Below, in pieces: positions 1-8,538 of a stretch of 64,000 nucleotides of DNA (its first letter is position 1; each line of letters opens with the position of its first letter). Source of the stretch: JADCRZ01 sp037718865 (lineage in GTDB: Bacteria; Bacteroidota; Bacteroidia; Chitinophagales; Chitinophagaceae). A program made the translations under genes and the position numbers. The DNA is taken from contig JBBJMP010000009.1 of assembly GCA_037718865.1 (NCBI GenBank), positions 204,322-268,321 of the forward strand, written 5' to 3'. The notes below the pieces were generated by a model. It saw nothing but the letters and a program-made list of their open reading frames with translations, made no database searches and was not told the DNA's origin.

Positions 1-2416
1 CGACAACTTTGTTCCTGTTCACTGAAATATTAAAGCTGGTATTCCATCCGAAATTTTGGGTATTGATATTTACCGTGCTGAGGGCAAACTCGACCCCGCG
101 GTTTTCCATACTGCCTATATTGCGGGTGACGGTGGTAAAGCCACTGCTGGAAGGAACGGGAGCACTCAGAAGCATATCGGTAGTGAGTTTACGATACACA
201 TCCATTTCTAAGGTCAGTCGGTTTTTGAACAAGCCCAATTCAATACCTGCGTCCAGCTGATGCGTTTTCTCCCACCGCAGGTCCGGGTTGGCTAAGCGGT
301 TGATGCCTATACCAATACTTCGGGTCTCGTTGAAAATAACGGAATAATTGCCCAGCCCGGCCAAGGCCTGGTAAGCGGTAATCTCCGAGTTGCCCGTCAC
401 CCCATAACTCGTGCGTACCTTGAGGTTGGAAATAGCCGGGATATCCCTGATAAACTCTTCCTCTGATACCCGCCAGGCAAAAGCCGCCGATGGGAAAAAG
501 GCAAAGCGGTTAGCCGAGCCGAATTTGGAGGATCCGTCAGCCCGCCCGGTAAAGGTTACCAGATACTTCTCTTTTAAGCGATAATTGATCCGCCCGAAAT
601 AAGAGTTCAGCCCATAGGCACTAGTGCTGGAGCTCGGCGCTACCGGGTTGGCCCCGGCCCCCAGGTTATTAAACATAAAATAATCGTCCTGGAATCGTTG
701 GGACTGTGCCTGATTGGTAAACTGGTCAACGTGTTGCCACGATAAACCTAATAAGCCATTGAAGGAATGAATCTGGCTTACCTTTTTATTATAGGTCAGA
801 TAGTTTTCGAATTGCCACGAATTATGCCGGGCATTGTTCACAGAGGCATCGCCACCCTGGTTGCGGGATATGTAATTAAGCGTTCGTCCCCCGTAATAAT
901 CGATCCGTTGATTGATGATATTGGTTCCCAGGGTGGTTCTTAATTCCAAACCCGGGGCCAGATTAATATTGGTATACATATTACCCAGCATAGTTTGGGT
1001 CTTGAGTAAGTATTTCCTGTCCTCTACAATGTTTATAGGATTGCCGCCGCCTTCCATGCCCGGATAATCTTCATTGCCGCCCCAGCGACCGTCCGGGTAT
1101 TTCACCGGGATAATAGGCAGTGCTTCCAATACCTGCCGCATAGCAATTATCCCGCCGGCTCCCAGGGGGTCGATCTGGCTTTCATTTTGATCATTATAAC
1201 TTAGGGTGCCACCTACTTTTAACCAGCTTTTGATCTGGCTGTCAAACACGAAACGGGCTGCGTAGCGTTTTAACCAGGAATTCCGGATAAGGCCATTTTC
1301 ATTTCTATAACCCAGGTAAAGGCCAAAATTGTCTTTGGCATTTCCGCCGGTAAAAGATAATTGATGGTTCTGGGTGAGTGCTTTTTGCGTGGCTTCTTCC
1401 TGCCAATCGGTATCATACAAGGGATTCCCATTGGCATCAAAAAGAAGAGGGTTGATTCTTTTTGTTTTGGGATCTTTATATTTGCCGCCTGCCCAGCCCA
1501 CAGGATCATATTTCTGAGCGTTCTGGTAAGCAATATCCTCTACCATTAAGAATTCGCGAGAGTTCAATAGATCCATTTTTCGCGTCAGGACGCCTACACT
1601 CCAGTCAGTATCGTAGTTCACCATACCGCCTTTCTGGCTTCCGCGTTTGGTTGTAACCATAATAACCCCATTTGCTCCACGTGCCCCGTAAATAGCTGTT
1701 GCCGAGGCGTCTTTCAGCACCTCTATGGATTCGATATCATTGGGGTTAATGTAATCGATGGGAGTGCTGCCGTTGGCAAGGTTGGTTACATTAAGTATGA
1801 CTCCATCAATAACGTATAGTGGGTTATTGGTAACACTGACGGAGGTACTACCGCGAATCCTAATATTGGCCCGCCCGCCTGGCCTGCCAGAGTTAATGGA
1901 AACATTCGCACCGGTGATGCGGCCCGCCAAAGCCTGGTTGAGCGAGGCCACGGGCCGTTCCTGCAGCGCTTCTGCCTTTACAGAACCTACAGCACCAGTC
2001 AGGTCGGATTTGCGTTGTACACCATAACCGATCACTACTACCTGCTCTAACGAAGCACTGGAACTCTTCATACTAATCACTAAAGACAAGGTTACATTGT
2101 CTTTTATATTGTAACCTGATAAAGTTTGTGACTCATACCCCACGGTTGAAAAAGTGAAAGTATAAGGGCCACCTGAAGAAATTCCCGAAAAGGTAAAAAC
2201 GCCGGAACTATCTGTATCAGTACCGGATGTAAAGTTTGTATTTGAATTTTTAATGATGACTGAAACACCAGGCAAGCGTTCATTATTGTTATTTTGAACA
2301 ATCCCTTTTACTAAGCCGGTACCGGACTGCGCATTTAAATAAGACGAATGCAGAATAAAAGTCAGAAATATAAGGACAATGTAGTTGCCCCTCAATCTAA
2401 GGATATTAAATTTCAT
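1..2416 (-). CDS. SusC/RagA-family TonB-dependent outer-membrane receptor (partial, N-terminal part)
   Basis: The reading frame is open from an ATG at 2416 down to the left edge, so about 805 N-terminal residues are present and the C-terminal barrel strands are missing. It starts with a signal peptide (MKFNILRLRG... ending near LNAQ). A carboxypeptidase-regulatory-like domain follows, then a TonB-box-like segment and a plug domain with the SusC hallmarks NNPLYVIDGV and DASATAIYGARGANGVIMVTT. The rest reads as barrel. Family role: TonB-energised import of glycans or oligomers, together with a SusD lipoprotein. No SusD is visible because its usual position lies beyond the window edge. The substrate is unknown. 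The gene points away from the rest of the window and none of the operator motifs found near the fructan locus lies upstream of it. Confidence 0.93.
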   Translation of the reverse strand, partial: MKFNILRLRGNYIVLIFLTFILHSSYLNAQSGTGLVKGIVQNNNNERLPGVSVIIKNSNTNFTSGTDTDSSGVFTFSGISSGGPYTFTFSTVGYESQTLSGYNIKDNVTLSLVISMKSSSASLEQVVVIGYGVQRKSDLTGAVGSVKAEALQERPVASLNQALAGRITGANVSINSGRPGGRANIRIRGSTSVSVTNNPLYVIDGVILNVTNLANGSTPIDYINPNDIESIEVLKDASATAIYGARGANGVIMVTTKRGSQKGGMVNYDTDWSVGVLTRKMDLLNSREFLMVEDIAYQNAQKYDPVGWAGGKYKDPKTKRINPLLFDANGNPLYDTDWQEEATQKALTQNHQLSFTGGNAKDNFGLYLGYRNENGLIRNSWLKRYAARFVFDSQIKSWLKVGGTLSYNDQNESQIDPLGAGGIIAMRQVLEALPIIPVKYPDGRWGGNEDYPGMEGGGNPINIVEDRKYLLKTQTMLGNMYTNINLAPGLELRTTLGTNIINQRIDYYGGRTLNYISRNQGGDASVNNARHNSWQFENYLTYNKKVSQIHSFNGLLGLSWQHVDQFTNQAQSQRFQDDYFMFNNLGAGANPVAPSSSTSAYGLNSYFGRINYRLKEKYLVTFTGRADGSSKFGSANRFAFFPSAAFAWRVSEEEFIRDIPAISNLKVRTSYGVTGNSEITAYQALAGLGNYSVIFNETRSIGIGINRLANPDLRWEKTHQLDAGIELGLFKNRLTLEMDVYRKLTTDMLLSAPVPSSSGFTTVTRNIGSMENRGVEFALSTVNINTQNFGWNTSFNISVNRNKVV

Positions 2417-2944
2417 ATGATTATCGTTGTTATTTTTAAAAATGGTAGAGCTATACTTAATATTAGTAACTGGTCTTCTTAATTTTTTTTGATGACAATT
2501 TTGAGTTGAAAATGACTTATAATAAATCCAGATTATTTTCTTGGGGTACTTCAATTAAATAGTAAGAAGCCAAGCTATTTAAAATGTATGTAGAATAACA
2601 CCGTTATTCGTTTTCAAATGGCATCATAACCAGACAGGAAATCAGTACACTTTATCCGCCCACAAATCCGAATGAATACCTTATGATGGGGCGGCCATTA
2701 GTTTGTCTAGCTATTGTCCTCTTAAGGCTCAATAAATAAAGCGTACATTTTTAAAGGTATTAATTTAACAGTTAAAGCAAAAAATTAAATTAGGCATTTC
2801 GTTCTCAAAGGTTTGTTTGTTGAAAACAAGTTCTTACATTTAATCATCAGGGCACATTTCATTGACTGGAAAGATAATTTCTGATACCTCCATTTTGATT
2901 TAGCAACAAGTAGTAAGGAGATTTAGAGCAACAATCTTGTATAA
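2417..2944. other. Intergenic region upstream of the partial SusC gene
   Basis: About 530 AT-rich bases. I see no convincing coding frame, RNA gene or strong TAnnTTTG promoter on either strand. It probably holds the promoter of the leftward SusC gene, but I cannot place it. Confidence 0.5.
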
Positions 2945-3229
2945 AGTCAGAGTGCCTGGAAGGATGTGGTTGCGCAAACTATTGATAAACCAATTAACGT
3001 AGCGGTATATCCAATCCTTCTACAAGTTATTTCAGGGTATACGTGTCACTGGCGAATCCGCAGCATACGGATCTGGAATTGTATGACATTGATGGGAAGA
3101 TCTTATACAAAAGGTCAGCCTTATCTAACGGCATCATTGTATTAATGCCACCTGGTAAAACCCGGTGTGTATATTTTGAAGGTAAGTCAAGGCGATCTTA
3201 ACGAAACGTTTAAGCTCATCAGCCAATGA
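2945..3229 (+). pseudogene. Decayed remnant of a T9SS type A C-terminal sorting domain
   Basis: Three frames together give the end of a T9SS cargo protein. From 2957 one frame reads WKDVVAQTIDKPINVAVYP. After a one-base loss it continues PSTSYFRVYV...NPQHTDLELYDIDGKILYKRS. A second shift then gives GVYILKVSQGDLNETFKLIS and a stop at 3227-3229. The pattern YPNPs...LELYDi.GK.iy...GvYiLkv is the type A C-terminal domain that sends proteins through the type IX system. The body of the cargo gene is absent, so this is the tail of a deleted gene. Its stop codon overlaps the ATG of the next gene. The domain family is clear; the cargo is unknown. Confidence 0.75.
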
Positions 3230-4626
3230 TTACAGCACTGTATCGCATTCCATTCGAGGTAGACCCCCAATGGAACATAGTTGGGAAACCCAATTGGGAT
3301 GATCCCAATTCCGATCCGGATTACAGGCACGGGGATTACGCCTTCGATTTCGGCTTTCCCGAGGGCCATAAGATTCTGGCAGCCAGATCGGGAACTGTTA
3401 TCGATTCAGCCAGCGACCGGACCGGTCCTACGCCTGCCGGAGGAAATTTTGTCTTCGTCAGGCATCACGATAGCACTATTGCCAGCTATGCCCATCTTAA
3501 GCACAATGAAGTTTATGTTAAGAAAGGCGACTGGGTGGATCAGGGGCGGATTATCGCCCTGTCTGGCAATACGGGAGCGTCAAGCGCTGCCCATCTGCAC
3601 TTCCAGGTAATGATTTATGGGAATCATGAAGGTGATTACGGAGTCAGCATTCCCATATTATTTGAAGATAAAAATCACCCTGCCTGGCGTCCCAAGGCCG
3701 GAGAACTTGTAGTGCCCAATAATATAGTAACACGTCAGGAGAACTGGCGTTGGTGCCACAAGTGCCAGGGACTATTCTTCGGGGGGGCCTTATCTGGCTC
3801 CGGTTCAGTAGGCAAGTGTTCCGCAGGCGGCGGGCACAGCCCGGCAAATAGTGGCAACTATATACTTGTAGAAAATGCCGCTTTACCTGGCGCCCAGGGA
3901 AACTGGCGTTGGTGTAATAAGTGCCAGGGACTATTCTTCGCCGGCCATACAGGATCGAAATGTCCTGCCGGAGGCGAACACAGTAAGTCTGGTAGTGGAG
4001 ACTACTGCGCTCCGTTTACCTCCTCGAATACACCTGGTCAATCCGACTGGCGCTGGTGCAAAAAATGCGAGGGTATGTTCTTCGGTGGCCATCCAGGGTC
4101 GGTATGCCCGGGGGGAGGGCAGCATGACAAATCGGGGAGTGGCGACTATTCGCTGATACAGTTGCTGCCTCCTAATGCGCAAGGTAACTGGCGCTATTGC
4201 CGTAAGTGTCAAGGCCTATATTTCGGGGGTCTTCCGTTCTCAGTATGCCCGGTTGGCGGGCAACACGATCAAAATCAAAGTGGATATTATACACTTATGA
4301 TTGATCTTGCTCCTTTTGTCAAACAAAAAGATTGGTGGGTTGCCGGGCAGAACGATTGGCGAATGTGCAAAAATTGTAGGGGACTATTTTTCGGTGGTCA
4401 TCCTGGATCGAAATGCCCGGCAGACAACAATGGGCATAACAAGGAAGGCAGTGCGAACTATGTCTTGCTGATGAACTCGCCAACTGCTCCCGGACAGAAA
4501 GAGTGGCGCTGGTGCCAGAAATGTCAGGGATTGTTCTTTACAGGTAAACCAGGTGTGAAGTCGAAGTGCCCGGCGGACGGGTTGGAACATACTAAAACGG
4601 GCAGTGGTAACTACAGTTTATTATAA
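3226..4626 (+). CDS. M23 (LytM-type) peptidase domain with six C-terminal Cys/His repeats
   Basis: 466 aa. Residues 30-130 form an M23 metallopeptidase domain: H35 and D41 in HGDYAFDF and the HLH motif at 123-125 give the expected zinc ligands. M23 enzymes cut peptide cross-links, usually in peptidoglycan. Residues about 172-466 hold six repeats of roughly 45-55 aa, each starting W-R-(W/Y/M)-C-x2-C-(Q/E/R)-G-(L/M)-(F/Y)-F and containing a later C-P-x-G-G-x-x-H. The spacing CxxC...C...H suggests a small zinc-binding or wall-binding module. No signal peptide is visible. An in-frame stop at 3211-3213 prevents extending the start upstream, so the protein is cytoplasmic, exported by another route, or N-terminally truncated. 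The ATG overlaps the stop of the preceding T9SS remnant. Target unknown. Confidence 0.85.
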   Translation: MITALYRIPFEVDPQWNIVGKPNWDDPNSDPDYRHGDYAFDFGFPEGHKILAARSGTVIDSASDRTGPTPAGGNFVFVRHHDSTIASYAHLKHNEVYVKKGDWVDQGRIIALSGNTGASSAAHLHFQVMIYGNHEGDYGVSIPILFEDKNHPAWRPKAGELVVPNNIVTRQENWRWCHKCQGLFFGGALSGSGSVGKCSAGGGHSPANSGNYILVENAALPGAQGNWRWCNKCQGLFFAGHTGSKCPAGGEHSKSGSGDYCAPFTSSNTPGQSDWRWCKKCEGMFFGGHPGSVCPGGGQHDKSGSGDYSLIQLLPPNAQGNWRYCRKCQGLYFGGLPFSVCPVGGQHDQNQSGYYTLMIDLAPFVKQKDWWVAGQNDWRMCKNCRGLFFGGHPGSKCPADNNGHNKEGSANYVLLMNSPTAPGQKEWRWCQKCQGLFFTGKPGVKSKCPADGLEHTKTGSGNYSLL

Positions 4627-4643
4627 AAGATCAATGCTGCTTT

Positions 4644-5522
4644 ATGCTAACACGCCGCGAACTCATAAAAAACACCGCACTCCTGGCAGCTTTCAGCCCT
4701 GTTTCTGAATTTGATCAACTGTTCGCTGCCGGCCCAAAGCGGAAGTTTCGTATCGGCGCCTGCGATTGGTCAATAGGAAAAAACAGTGACATACAAGCGT
4801 TTGCTGTTGCAAAACAAATTGGCCTTGATGGGATCATGGTAAACATGGGCTCTGAAAAGAATAATCTGCATCTGCGCAATTCATCACTTCAGCAATCTTA
4901 TCTGGATGCCTCTCGTAAAACCGGAGTAAAAATTTCAAGCATTGCTATTGGCGAGCTGAATAACATACCGTATAAATCAGACCCTCGTACCGAGGAATGG
5001 GTTTGGGATAGTATAGAAGTGGCAAAGAATCTTGGCGTCTCCGTCGTTCTGCTTGCTTTCTTTAACAAGAATGACCTGCGCAACGATGAACAAGGGAAAA
5101 AAGAAGTGATACGCAGATTAAAAATAGCGGCACCTCATGCAGAAAAACAGGGTATTATCCTGGGTATCGAGTCATATCTAAATGCAGCAGAACACCTGGA
5201 AATTATAGAAAAGGTCGGTTCCGGAAACGTAAAAGCGTATGTGGACTTTCGCAATACCGCTGATGCTGGTTATGATGTGTTTAAAGAAGTGAAACAATTA
5301 GGCAGCAATAAGATTTGCGAATTGCATATGAAAGAAAACGGCTTCCTGTTGGGAAAAGGAACGTTGCCCTGGCAAAAAATTCGTGACCTAATATACGAGA
5401 TGAATTATTTCGGCGATGGGTGGATGCAGATTGAAGGAGCCATACCTAATAAAGCTGATGTGGTAGAAAGCTACGTCAAAAATTTACAATTTCTCCGGGG
5501 GCTTTTTAAAAAGCCGGTATAA
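4644..5522 (+). CDS. Sugar phosphate isomerase/epimerase-like TIM-barrel protein, probably exported
   Basis: 292 aa of the xylose-isomerase-like TIM-barrel superfamily (AP endonuclease 2 fold). The N-terminus MLTRRELIKNTALLAAFSP has a twin-arginine-like motif followed by a short hydrophobic stretch, suggesting Tat export. Candidate metal ligands are the acidic residues in GIESYLNAAEH, the Asp in AYVDFRNTA, the His in ELHMKENG and the Glu in MQIEGAIP. It begins 17 bases after the M23 gene and 32 bases before a large cytochrome c protein, so it is probably co-transcribed with the latter. Such exported isomerase-like proteins often sit with Gfo/Idh and cytochrome proteins in Bacteroidota loci acting on oxidised (3-keto) sugars. 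The exact reaction cannot be read from the sequence. Confidence 0.82.
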   Translation: MLTRRELIKNTALLAAFSPVSEFDQLFAAGPKRKFRIGACDWSIGKNSDIQAFAVAKQIGLDGIMVNMGSEKNNLHLRNSSLQQSYLDASRKTGVKISSIAIGELNNIPYKSDPRTEEWVWDSIEVAKNLGVSVVLLAFFNKNDLRNDEQGKKEVIRRLKIAAPHAEKQGIILGIESYLNAAEHLEIIEKVGSGNVKAYVDFRNTADAGYDVFKEVKQLGSNKICELHMKENGFLLGKGTLPWQKIRDLIYEMNYFGDGWMQIEGAIPNKADVVESYVKNLQFLRGLFKKPV

Positions 5523-5554
5523 TCAGCTCAACTTTAAATGCTGCAAGCCATAGT

Positions 5555-8482
5555 ATGAAAAAAATTATTTCTTTATGTTTTTTTCCGGTTGTCCTTACCC
5601 TGATTGTTTCTTCTGTGAACCGTAAAGAATCATCAAAGGCTCAATCCATCACTGCCACAAAGCATACTTTTTTAAAAGGCCCTGATCTATACCTGCCTGA
5701 TGACCTGGAAGCAACCTTGTGGGCAGAATCACCTATGTTTTATAATCCTACCAATATGGATGTAGATATAAAAGGCAGGATATGGGTTACAGAAGCAGTG
5801 AACTACCGGGATTACAATAATGATCCTTCAACATTTCTGCACCATCCCAAAGGAGATAGAATAATGATATTGGAGGACACAAACGGGGATGGCATCGCAG
5901 ACACGTCAAAAGTTTTTGTAGAAGACAGGGACTTAATTTCTCCTGTTGGTATTGCAGTGATTGGAAACAAAGTAGTGGTTTCTTGCTCGCCTAATATGAT
6001 CGTTTACACCGATGACAATGGCGATGATGTGCCTGATAAAAAGGAAATTTTTCTTAACGGTTTTGGTGGCAAAGATCATGATCATTCTTTACACGCCGTC
6101 TGTGCAGGACCCGACGGAAATTGGTATTTCAATGCAGGCAACGCGGGTCCGCATATTGTAACAGACAGGGCCGGCTGGACTTTACGGTCAGGAAGCATTT
6201 ACGTCGGAGGCTCACCTTACAGTAGGGGGAACCAGGGCAATCAAAAAAGCGATGATGGCAAAGTGTGGGTGGGTGGTTTAGCCTTACGCATAAAACCTGA
6301 TGGCACGGGCCTTAAAGTAATGGGCCATAATTTCAGAAACTCTTATGAGATCATTCCCGACTCTTACGGTAATCTATGGCAGAACGATAATGACGACCAG
6401 GTAGTAACCTGCAGAACCACGTGGTTGATGGAAGGAGGTAATGCCGGATATTTTAGTTCCGATGGAACCCGCTACTGGCATGCCGATCAGCGCCCGGGAC
6501 AAGATATTTTCAACGCGCATTGGCACCAGGATGATCCCGGCGTAATGCCTGCAGGCGACCGTTCGGGCTCTGGCGCCCCATCAGGAATAGTAATAAATGA
6601 AAGCGATATTTTAGGAGAACATTACCTGGGCCTGTTATTAAGTGCAGATGCCGGAAGAAACGTAGTATTCGGCTATTACCCTGCATTGAAACGATCGGGT
6701 TATGACCTGGGCAAAAGAAGCAATTTCATTAGTTCACTGGTTGAAGACAACAAGGGGTATGTCTGGAACGATTCTGTTCAGAATCAACGCGAAGAAAAAT
6801 GGTTTCGACCCAGTGATGTGACCATTGGCACCGATGGAGCCATTTATGTAACTGATTGGTACGACCCTGTAGTCGGAGGCCACCAGATGAAAGATCAGAA
6901 AGGATACGGACGGATTTATCGCATCTCACCTAAAAACAAAAAACTTACAGCACCTCAAATAGACCTAAACACAGTCAGTGGGCAATTATTGGCGCTGAAA
7001 AGCCCGGCAATTAATGTGCGTAACCAGGGGTTTGAAAAATTAAGGCAGCAAGGCGACCAATCCGTACAAACGGTTAAGTCATTACTTGCTGATAAAAACT
7101 ACTATATCCGGGCAAGAGCCGTATGGTTACTGGCACAGTTAGGACAAGCAGGTGAAGCCGAAGTCGTGAAAGTATTGAATTCTACTGATCCACAGCTGAG
7201 AGCTACAGCGTACCGGGCCTTACGCCAGTCTGTAACTGACATATTGCCCTACGCCGCAAGAATAGCCTCTGACAGCTCAGCCTTTGTCAGAAGAGAAGTA
7301 GCGGTTTCGCTCAGCGGCCTTCCTTTTGAAAAGACAAAAAATATTTTTATTGAACTGATTAAAAGTTTTGATGGAGAAGATCGCTGGTATCTGGAAACCC
7401 TGGGAACAGGGCTGCAGGGTCATGAGCCGGAAATGTATGCTGAAGTAATAAAATTGTTCGCAGAAAACAAGCCTGCTTCCCAATGGAATAACCAGATGAC
7501 AGCTCTTGCCTGGCGCTTGCACCCAGTAGAAGCAGTAAAGGATTTAACGGCAAGGGCAAATGATGCCTTGCTGTCAGCCAATGAACGGCAGGCTGCGTTA
7601 ACTGCCTTATCTTTTATAAATGATAAAACTGCTGCTGATGCAATGGTTAACCTCTCTAAAAGTAAATTACAAGACGTCGCTGAGCAGGCAGCTTACTGGC
7701 TTTCTTTTCGGCAAACTAACGACTGGTACACATTGCTTGATTGGAGCAAATTGAGTCTTAACACGGGTTATGAGAGAAAGCTGGCTCAAATGAAAGTAAA
7801 AAAAGAAATCATCCTTGATGAACATCAATCGACATATGAACGCAGGAACCGTGTGCAGCAGATGGCTGCAGATTCTGTTGGTGCCCAGTTATTGATTGGC
7901 CTGGCGGCAGAAAAAAGATTACCTGAATTAATGGTACCGTTTGTAGAAGAAAAAATATTTAAAAATCCTGACGCTTCTATCAGGGTGCTGGCAGGTAGCT
8001 ACTTTAAAAGACCAGGTGCAGGAAAAGTGTTTCCTATACAGGAAATCTCAAACCTACCTGCAGATGTAAAACGAGGAAAAGCAATATTTACGGGTCATTG
8101 TTCCTCTTGTCATAAAGTGAGTAATGAAGGGAATACCATTGGCCCTGATCTGACTACCATCGGAAAAAAATTTGATAAGACAGCACTACTGGATGCTATC
8201 ATTAACCCAAGTGCAGCAATTGTTTTTGGTTATGAACCCTGGCTGATAAGTACTAAAGATGGGGAATCGCTCTATGGGTTTCTCCTGTCGGAAAATAAAG
8301 AAACCCTTGTAATAAAAGATATATCCGGACAAAAACACGTCATTCGCATAAGTAAAATAAGTTCAAAGATCAGGCAGGAAAAAAGCTTTATGCCTGATCC
8401 CGTTGATGGTGGACTGACAGAACAAAACCTTGCCGATGTAGCACGATATTTATTAAACGTGCGTAATGGTTCACAACACTGA
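5555..8482 (+). CDS. PVC-type membrane-bound dehydrogenase-like protein: beta-propeller, HEAT repeats and cytochrome c domain
   Basis: 975 aa with an N-terminal hydrophobic signal (MKKIISLCFFPVVLTLIV). Residues about 45-465 form a propeller (GPDLYLPDDLEATLWAESP..., repeated DxxGxxW-type blades). Residues about 475-790 are alpha-helical HEAT-like repeats (IRARAVWLLAQLG, LRATAYRALRQS). A C-terminal cytochrome c domain carries the heme-attachment motif CSSCH near residue 850. This architecture is common in Planctomycetes, Verrucomicrobia and Bacteroidota and is usually annotated as a PVC-type heme-binding CxxCH protein. A periplasmic electron-transfer role coupled to sugar oxidation is the usual proposal, not proven. 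It lies between an isomerase-like gene and a sugar porter. Confidence 0.88.
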   Translation: MKKIISLCFFPVVLTLIVSSVNRKESSKAQSITATKHTFLKGPDLYLPDDLEATLWAESPMFYNPTNMDVDIKGRIWVTEAVNYRDYNNDPSTFLHHPKGDRIMILEDTNGDGIADTSKVFVEDRDLISPVGIAVIGNKVVVSCSPNMIVYTDDNGDDVPDKKEIFLNGFGGKDHDHSLHAVCAGPDGNWYFNAGNAGPHIVTDRAGWTLRSGSIYVGGSPYSRGNQGNQKSDDGKVWVGGLALRIKPDGTGLKVMGHNFRNSYEIIPDSYGNLWQNDNDDQVVTCRTTWLMEGGNAGYFSSDGTRYWHADQRPGQDIFNAHWHQDDPGVMPAGDRSGSGAPSGIVINESDILGEHYLGLLLSADAGRNVVFGYYPALKRSGYDLGKRSNFISSLVEDNKGYVWNDSVQNQREEKWFRPSDVTIGTDGAIYVTDWYDPVVGGHQMKDQKGYGRIYRISPKNKKLTAPQIDLNTVSGQLLALKSPAINVRNQGFEKLRQQGDQSVQTVKSLLADKNYYIRARAVWLLAQLGQAGEAEVVKVLNSTDPQLRATAYRALRQSVTDILPYAARIASDSSAFVRREVAVSLSGLPFEKTKNIFIELIKSFDGEDRWYLETLGTGLQGHEPEMYAEVIKLFAENKPASQWNNQMTALAWRLHPVEAVKDLTARANDALLSANERQAALTALSFINDKTAADAMVNLSKSKLQDVAEQAAYWLSFRQTNDWYTLLDWSKLSLNTGYERKLAQMKVKKEIILDEHQSTYERRNRVQQMAADSVGAQLLIGLAAEKRLPELMVPFVEEKIFKNPDASIRVLAGSYFKRPGAGKVFPIQEISNLPADVKRGKAIFTGHCSSCHKVSNEGNTIGPDLTTIGKKFDKTALLDAIINPSAAIVFGYEPWLISTKDGESLYGFLLSENKETLVIKDISGQKHVIRISKISSKIRQEKSFMPDPVDGGLTEQNLADVARYLLNVRNGSQH

Positions 8483-8538
8483 TTGTTGAAGTTCTATTTC
8501 TGTAAAATATTTATATTGCTTCTCTAACTGCCTGGTAT

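Noticed and set aside
1270..2301. Leftward proteins of 65-87 aa inside the partial SusC gene
   Set aside because: They are shadows in another frame of the long SusC reading frame.
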